Shown: one piece after another, positions 61,820 through 64,000 of the stretch
Position numbering within the stretch: position 1 is the first letter of the stretch
Layout: every line of letters starts with the position of its first letter
From: Chitinophaga eiseniae
GTDB lineage: Bacteria > Bacteroidota > Bacteroidia > Chitinophagales > Chitinophagaceae
NCBI RefSeq assembly: GCF_900167135.1
Contig: NZ_FUWZ01000001.1
Span: forward strand, 1,288,336 to 1,352,335
DNA: 64,000 bases
Direction of reading: 5' to 3'
Program-made: the position numbers and the translations under genes
Notes under the pieces: model-generated
The model's database searches: none
What the model was told of the DNA's origin: nothing
Seen by the model: the letters and a program-made list of their open reading frames with translations, nothing else

Positions 61820-63247
61820 ATGATTTCAGAAACAATGGTTGTTCCCATACAGGCTGCCTACAAAAAAAGGTGGGCAGCCCTTTTTGTACTCTGCATGGCG
61901 GAATTTATTGTCATCATGGACACGTCTATCATCGGGGTGGCGCTGCCAGCTATTAAGCGTGATCTTGGTTACTCTCAGTCGGGGCTGCAATGGATCTTCA
62001 ATGCTTACGTGATTTTCTTTGGCGGTTTCCTGCTGCTGGGCGGACGGCTGTCCGATTTGTTTGGCGCCCGTAAGATATTTATGTGGGGCTTTGCTATTCT
62101 CTCCGTCGCCTCGCTGCTGGCGGGCGTAGCGTGGTCTGAAGCTTCGCTGAACGTGGGCAGGGCGTTGCAGGGCTTGGGTTCAGCTCTGATAGCGCCGTCG
62201 GCGCTGACGCTGGTGCTGACGAAATTCACCGACCCGAAAGAGCTGAACAAAGCGCTCGGTTTTTGGGGTGCTTCTGCTGCCGCCGGAGGCTCGGCGGGCG
62301 TGTTTCTAGGGGGCGCTATCACACAGTGGCTGTCATGGCATTGGGTGTTCCTGATCAACATTCCTATCGGTTTGATTGTGCTGGCGCTCAGCCCTTCGCT
62401 TTTGCTGAAAGGCGCGCACCGTAAAGGTAGCATCGACCTCGGTGGCGCTGTACTGGCCACTGCGGCGTTTGTACTGATGGTGTACGCTATCGTGGCAGCG
62501 GAGGGCGCCGGCTGGCAATCGGTACAGACATGGGGTTTGCTTGCATTGTCGGTAGTACTGCTGATCGCTTTTGTCGCGTTACAGAAGAAACGGAAAGAAC
62601 CGCTGATGCCATTATCCATTTTTAAGGCGTTTAATCTTTCTGCCGGCAACATCGTGATGGCGCTGATGGCGGCAGCCTGGATACCCTTATGGTTTTTTCT
62701 GAACCTGTATTTACAGCAGGTGCTTCACTTTCCGGCTTTCAATAGCGGACTGGCATTGCTGCCGATGACGATCACCATTATGCTGTTTATGGTGATCATC
62801 ACCGGAAAGCTGATGGCGAAGTTTGGTATTAAGCCTAACCTGGTGGGTGGTTTGCTGGCGTTGGCGGCGGCGTTGTTTCTTTTCAGCATGGCGCCGGTCA
62901 ACGGTAGCTTTATGACGCATGTATTGCCGGCATCGTTGTTAGGCGCCGTGGGCATGTCGCTGGCTTACATCCCGGGAACGGTGGCATCCATATCCGGCGC
63001 AAAGCCGGAGGAGTCAGGGCTGGCATCCGGTCTCGTTAACACCAGTTACCAGATCGGTTCCGCATTGGGACTGGCAGTTATGGTAGCGATATCCTCGGTG
63101 AAAACCAGTGTGCTGAAAGTAGGGGAGATGAGCGACGTGGAAGCATTGAACGGCGGCTTTCAGACAGCGTTTCTGGCCGCGGCAGTGGTGAGTCTGGCAG
63201 GAGCGCTGGTGGCTGCCGGTGCGATAAAAAAGGCGCCGCAGGCGTAA
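61820..63247 (+). CDS. MFS transporter, DHA2 (EmrB/QacA) family
   Basis: This 475-residue protein has about 14 hydrophobic helices. Family motifs: FIVIMDTSIIGVALPAIKRD in helix 1, LLGGRLSDLFGARKIFMWGF (motif A) and GALITQ-type motif C region AAAGGSAGVFLGGAITQWLS with LSWHWVFLINIPIGLIVLAL. It exports drugs or organic compounds against protons. It lies 27 nt after the TolC gene, so it appears to be the last gene of the efflux operon. Confidence 0.93.
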   Translation: MISETMVVPIQAAYKKRWAALFVLCMAEFIVIMDTSIIGVALPAIKRDLGYSQSGLQWIFNAYVIFFGGFLLLGGRLSDLFGARKIFMWGFAILSVASLLAGVAWSEASLNVGRALQGLGSALIAPSALTLVLTKFTDPKELNKALGFWGASAAAGGSAGVFLGGAITQWLSWHWVFLINIPIGLIVLALSPSLLLKGAHRKGSIDLGGAVLATAAFVLMVYAIVAAEGAGWQSVQTWGLLALSVVLLIAFVALQKKRKEPLMPLSIFKAFNLSAGNIVMALMAAAWIPLWFFLNLYLQQVLHFPAFNSGLALLPMTITIMLFMVIITGKLMAKFGIKPNLVGGLLALAAALFLFSMAPVNGSFMTHVLPASLLGAVGMSLAYIPGTVASISGAKPEESGLASGLVNTSYQIGSALGLAVMVAISSVKTSVLKVGEMSDVEALNGGFQTAFLAAAVVSLAGALVAAGAIKKAPQA

Positions 63248-63292
63248 CGATAAAAATGCTTGCCTTACAGGCAAAACGACGGAAGCGAAAAG

Positions 63293-63314
63293 GGCTGTCT
63301 TTTTTAAGACAGCC
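63293..63314. terminator. Hairpin between convergent genes
   Basis: GGCTGTCTT (63293-63301) pairs with AAGACAGCC (63306-63314) around TTTT. Read on the minus strand it is followed by CTTTTCG. A smaller hairpin (TTGCCT / AGGCAA, 63260-63274) lies just before it. Confidence 0.75.
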
Positions 63315-63344
63315 TATGCTATGTTTGGATGTGAATAAAAGAGC

Positions 63345-64000
63345 TTAGTAGTTCGCCTTCAAAAACACCCTTATCCTTTCTGCGATTTCCACCACATATT
63401 CTTCCAATGCAAAGTGACCTGTAGGGTAAAAATGTATTTCACTGTCAGGCATGTCTTTTTTGAAGGCAAGTGCTCCGGGCTTCAGGAACACGGGATCGTT
63501 TTCTCCCCAGACGATCAGCACTTTCGGTGCGAGTTTCCGCAGGGTTTGTTGCCATTGCGGATATTCCGCGATATTGAAACGATAGTCGTATTTCAGCTGG
63601 TACTGGATCTCCTTGTTGCCGGGCCTGTCCATCAGTAGTTGATCGAGCTGGTAGGCCTCCGGGGCTATCTTTGACGGATCGCTGACACCGTGGAGGTATT
63701 CAAACTTCGTGTAGTCCAGTTCGAATGCCTGGTAGACTTTAGCACGGGAGGCTTCCGTGTTTTCGTCGATGTTTTTACGGTAGGACTTCAGGATGTCGCT
63801 GAGTCCTTCTGCGTAAAGGTTGCCGTTTTGTATGATCAGGTGTTCGAGGATAGCGGGATTGCGCTGGATGATACGCATGCCTACCGGCGCGCCGTAGTCG
63901 AAAAAATACATGCTGCATTGCTGAACGCCTTTCAGCTGAAGGAATTTTTCGATGTAGCGGGAGTAGTTGTCGAACGTATAGTCGAATGCTGACATCGGTG
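63345..64000 (-). CDS. Alpha/beta hydrolase (5' end outside the window)
   Basis: The frame is open to the right edge, and a homologue would have about 70-80 more residues at the N-terminus (the oxyanion and lid-entry strands), so the ATG at 63995 is probably internal. Visible: nucleophile elbow MYFFDYGAPVGMRI with Asp as nucleophile, cap helices, KVLIVWGENDPVF and the late His in HFYPTGHFALEEY. This is the haloalkane dehalogenase / epoxide hydrolase branch. Confidence 0.85.
   Translation of the reverse strand, partial: PMSAFDYTFDNYSRYIEKFLQLKGVQQCSMYFFDYGAPVGMRIIQRNPAILEHLIIQNGNLYAEGLSDILKSYRKNIDENTEASRAKVYQAFELDYTKFEYLHGVSDPSKIAPEAYQLDQLLMDRPGNKEIQYQLKYDYRFNIAEYPQWQQTLRKLAPKVLIVWGENDPVFLKPGALAFKKDMPDSEIHFYPTGHFALEEYVVEIAERIRVFLKANY

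Overview
The window reads as chromosome of a Bacteroidota bacterium of the Chitinophaga type (family Chitinophagaceae). Support comes from two complete ECF sigma / FecR anti-sigma / SusC / SusD modules, a protein with a type IX secretion C-terminal domain, several TonB receptors, Bacteroidota-style lipoprotein signals, and a class I lanthipeptide cluster resembling that of the pinensins known from Chitinophaga. No rRNA, tRNA, CRISPR array or intact insertion sequence was seen.

Layout. 1-2.3 kb: the end of a PQQ-type beta-propeller gene and a T9SS-secreted protein. 2.4-16.5 kb: a lanthipeptide locus. A plus-strand operon encodes a C39-peptidase ABC exporter (LanT), a split LanB dehydratase (glutamylation and elimination subunits) and a LanC-like protein with an altered zinc site and a C-terminal extension. 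The 60-residue double-glycine precursor lies on the opposite strand, behind a siderophore-type TonB receptor, two DUF3526-type ABC permeases, an ABC ATPase and a small CxxC membrane protein. A broken SusD 3' end lies between the two halves. 16.5-17.8 kb: two possible immunity-type proteins. 17.8-21.3 kb: a YceI / NTF2-like / nitronate monooxygenase / SDR operon next to a Crp/Fnr regulator, with a CRP-type palindrome between them. 21.4-25.2 kb: a His/Met-rich outer-membrane protein, an FAD-Rieske oxidoreductase and an alpha/beta hydrolase.

25.3-33.5 kb: sigma / FecR / SusC / SusD / TlpA-like thioredoxin on the plus strand. 34.2-42.1 kb: a second sigma / FecR / SusC / SusD system on the minus strand ending in a secreted phosphodiesterase, with a perfect 31-bp inverted repeat at the end of its sigma gene. 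42.3-46.1 kb: a Tat-exported Nif3-like protein, a siderophore-type TonB receptor and a decayed AraC regulator. 46.2-48.9 kb: metE under a cobalamin riboswitch. 49-54.8 kb: a bacilliredoxin, an imine-reductase-like dehydrogenase, HxlR and AraC regulators, a PEBP-family protein and a WG-repeat lipoprotein.

54.9-63.2 kb: two tandem AraC-type regulators with N-terminal MxCxxC (HMA-like) domains, followed by a tripartite RND pump (adaptor, inner-membrane pump, TolC) and an MFS exporter. The regulator unit and the pump unit share a promoter-region element. The window ends inside an alpha/beta hydrolase.

The most notable parts are the lanthipeptide locus (altered cyclase, precursor linked to a TonB/ABC operon, long inverted repeat over the exporter start), the metal- or thiol-sensing AraC pair, and the long inverted repeat in the second sigma gene.
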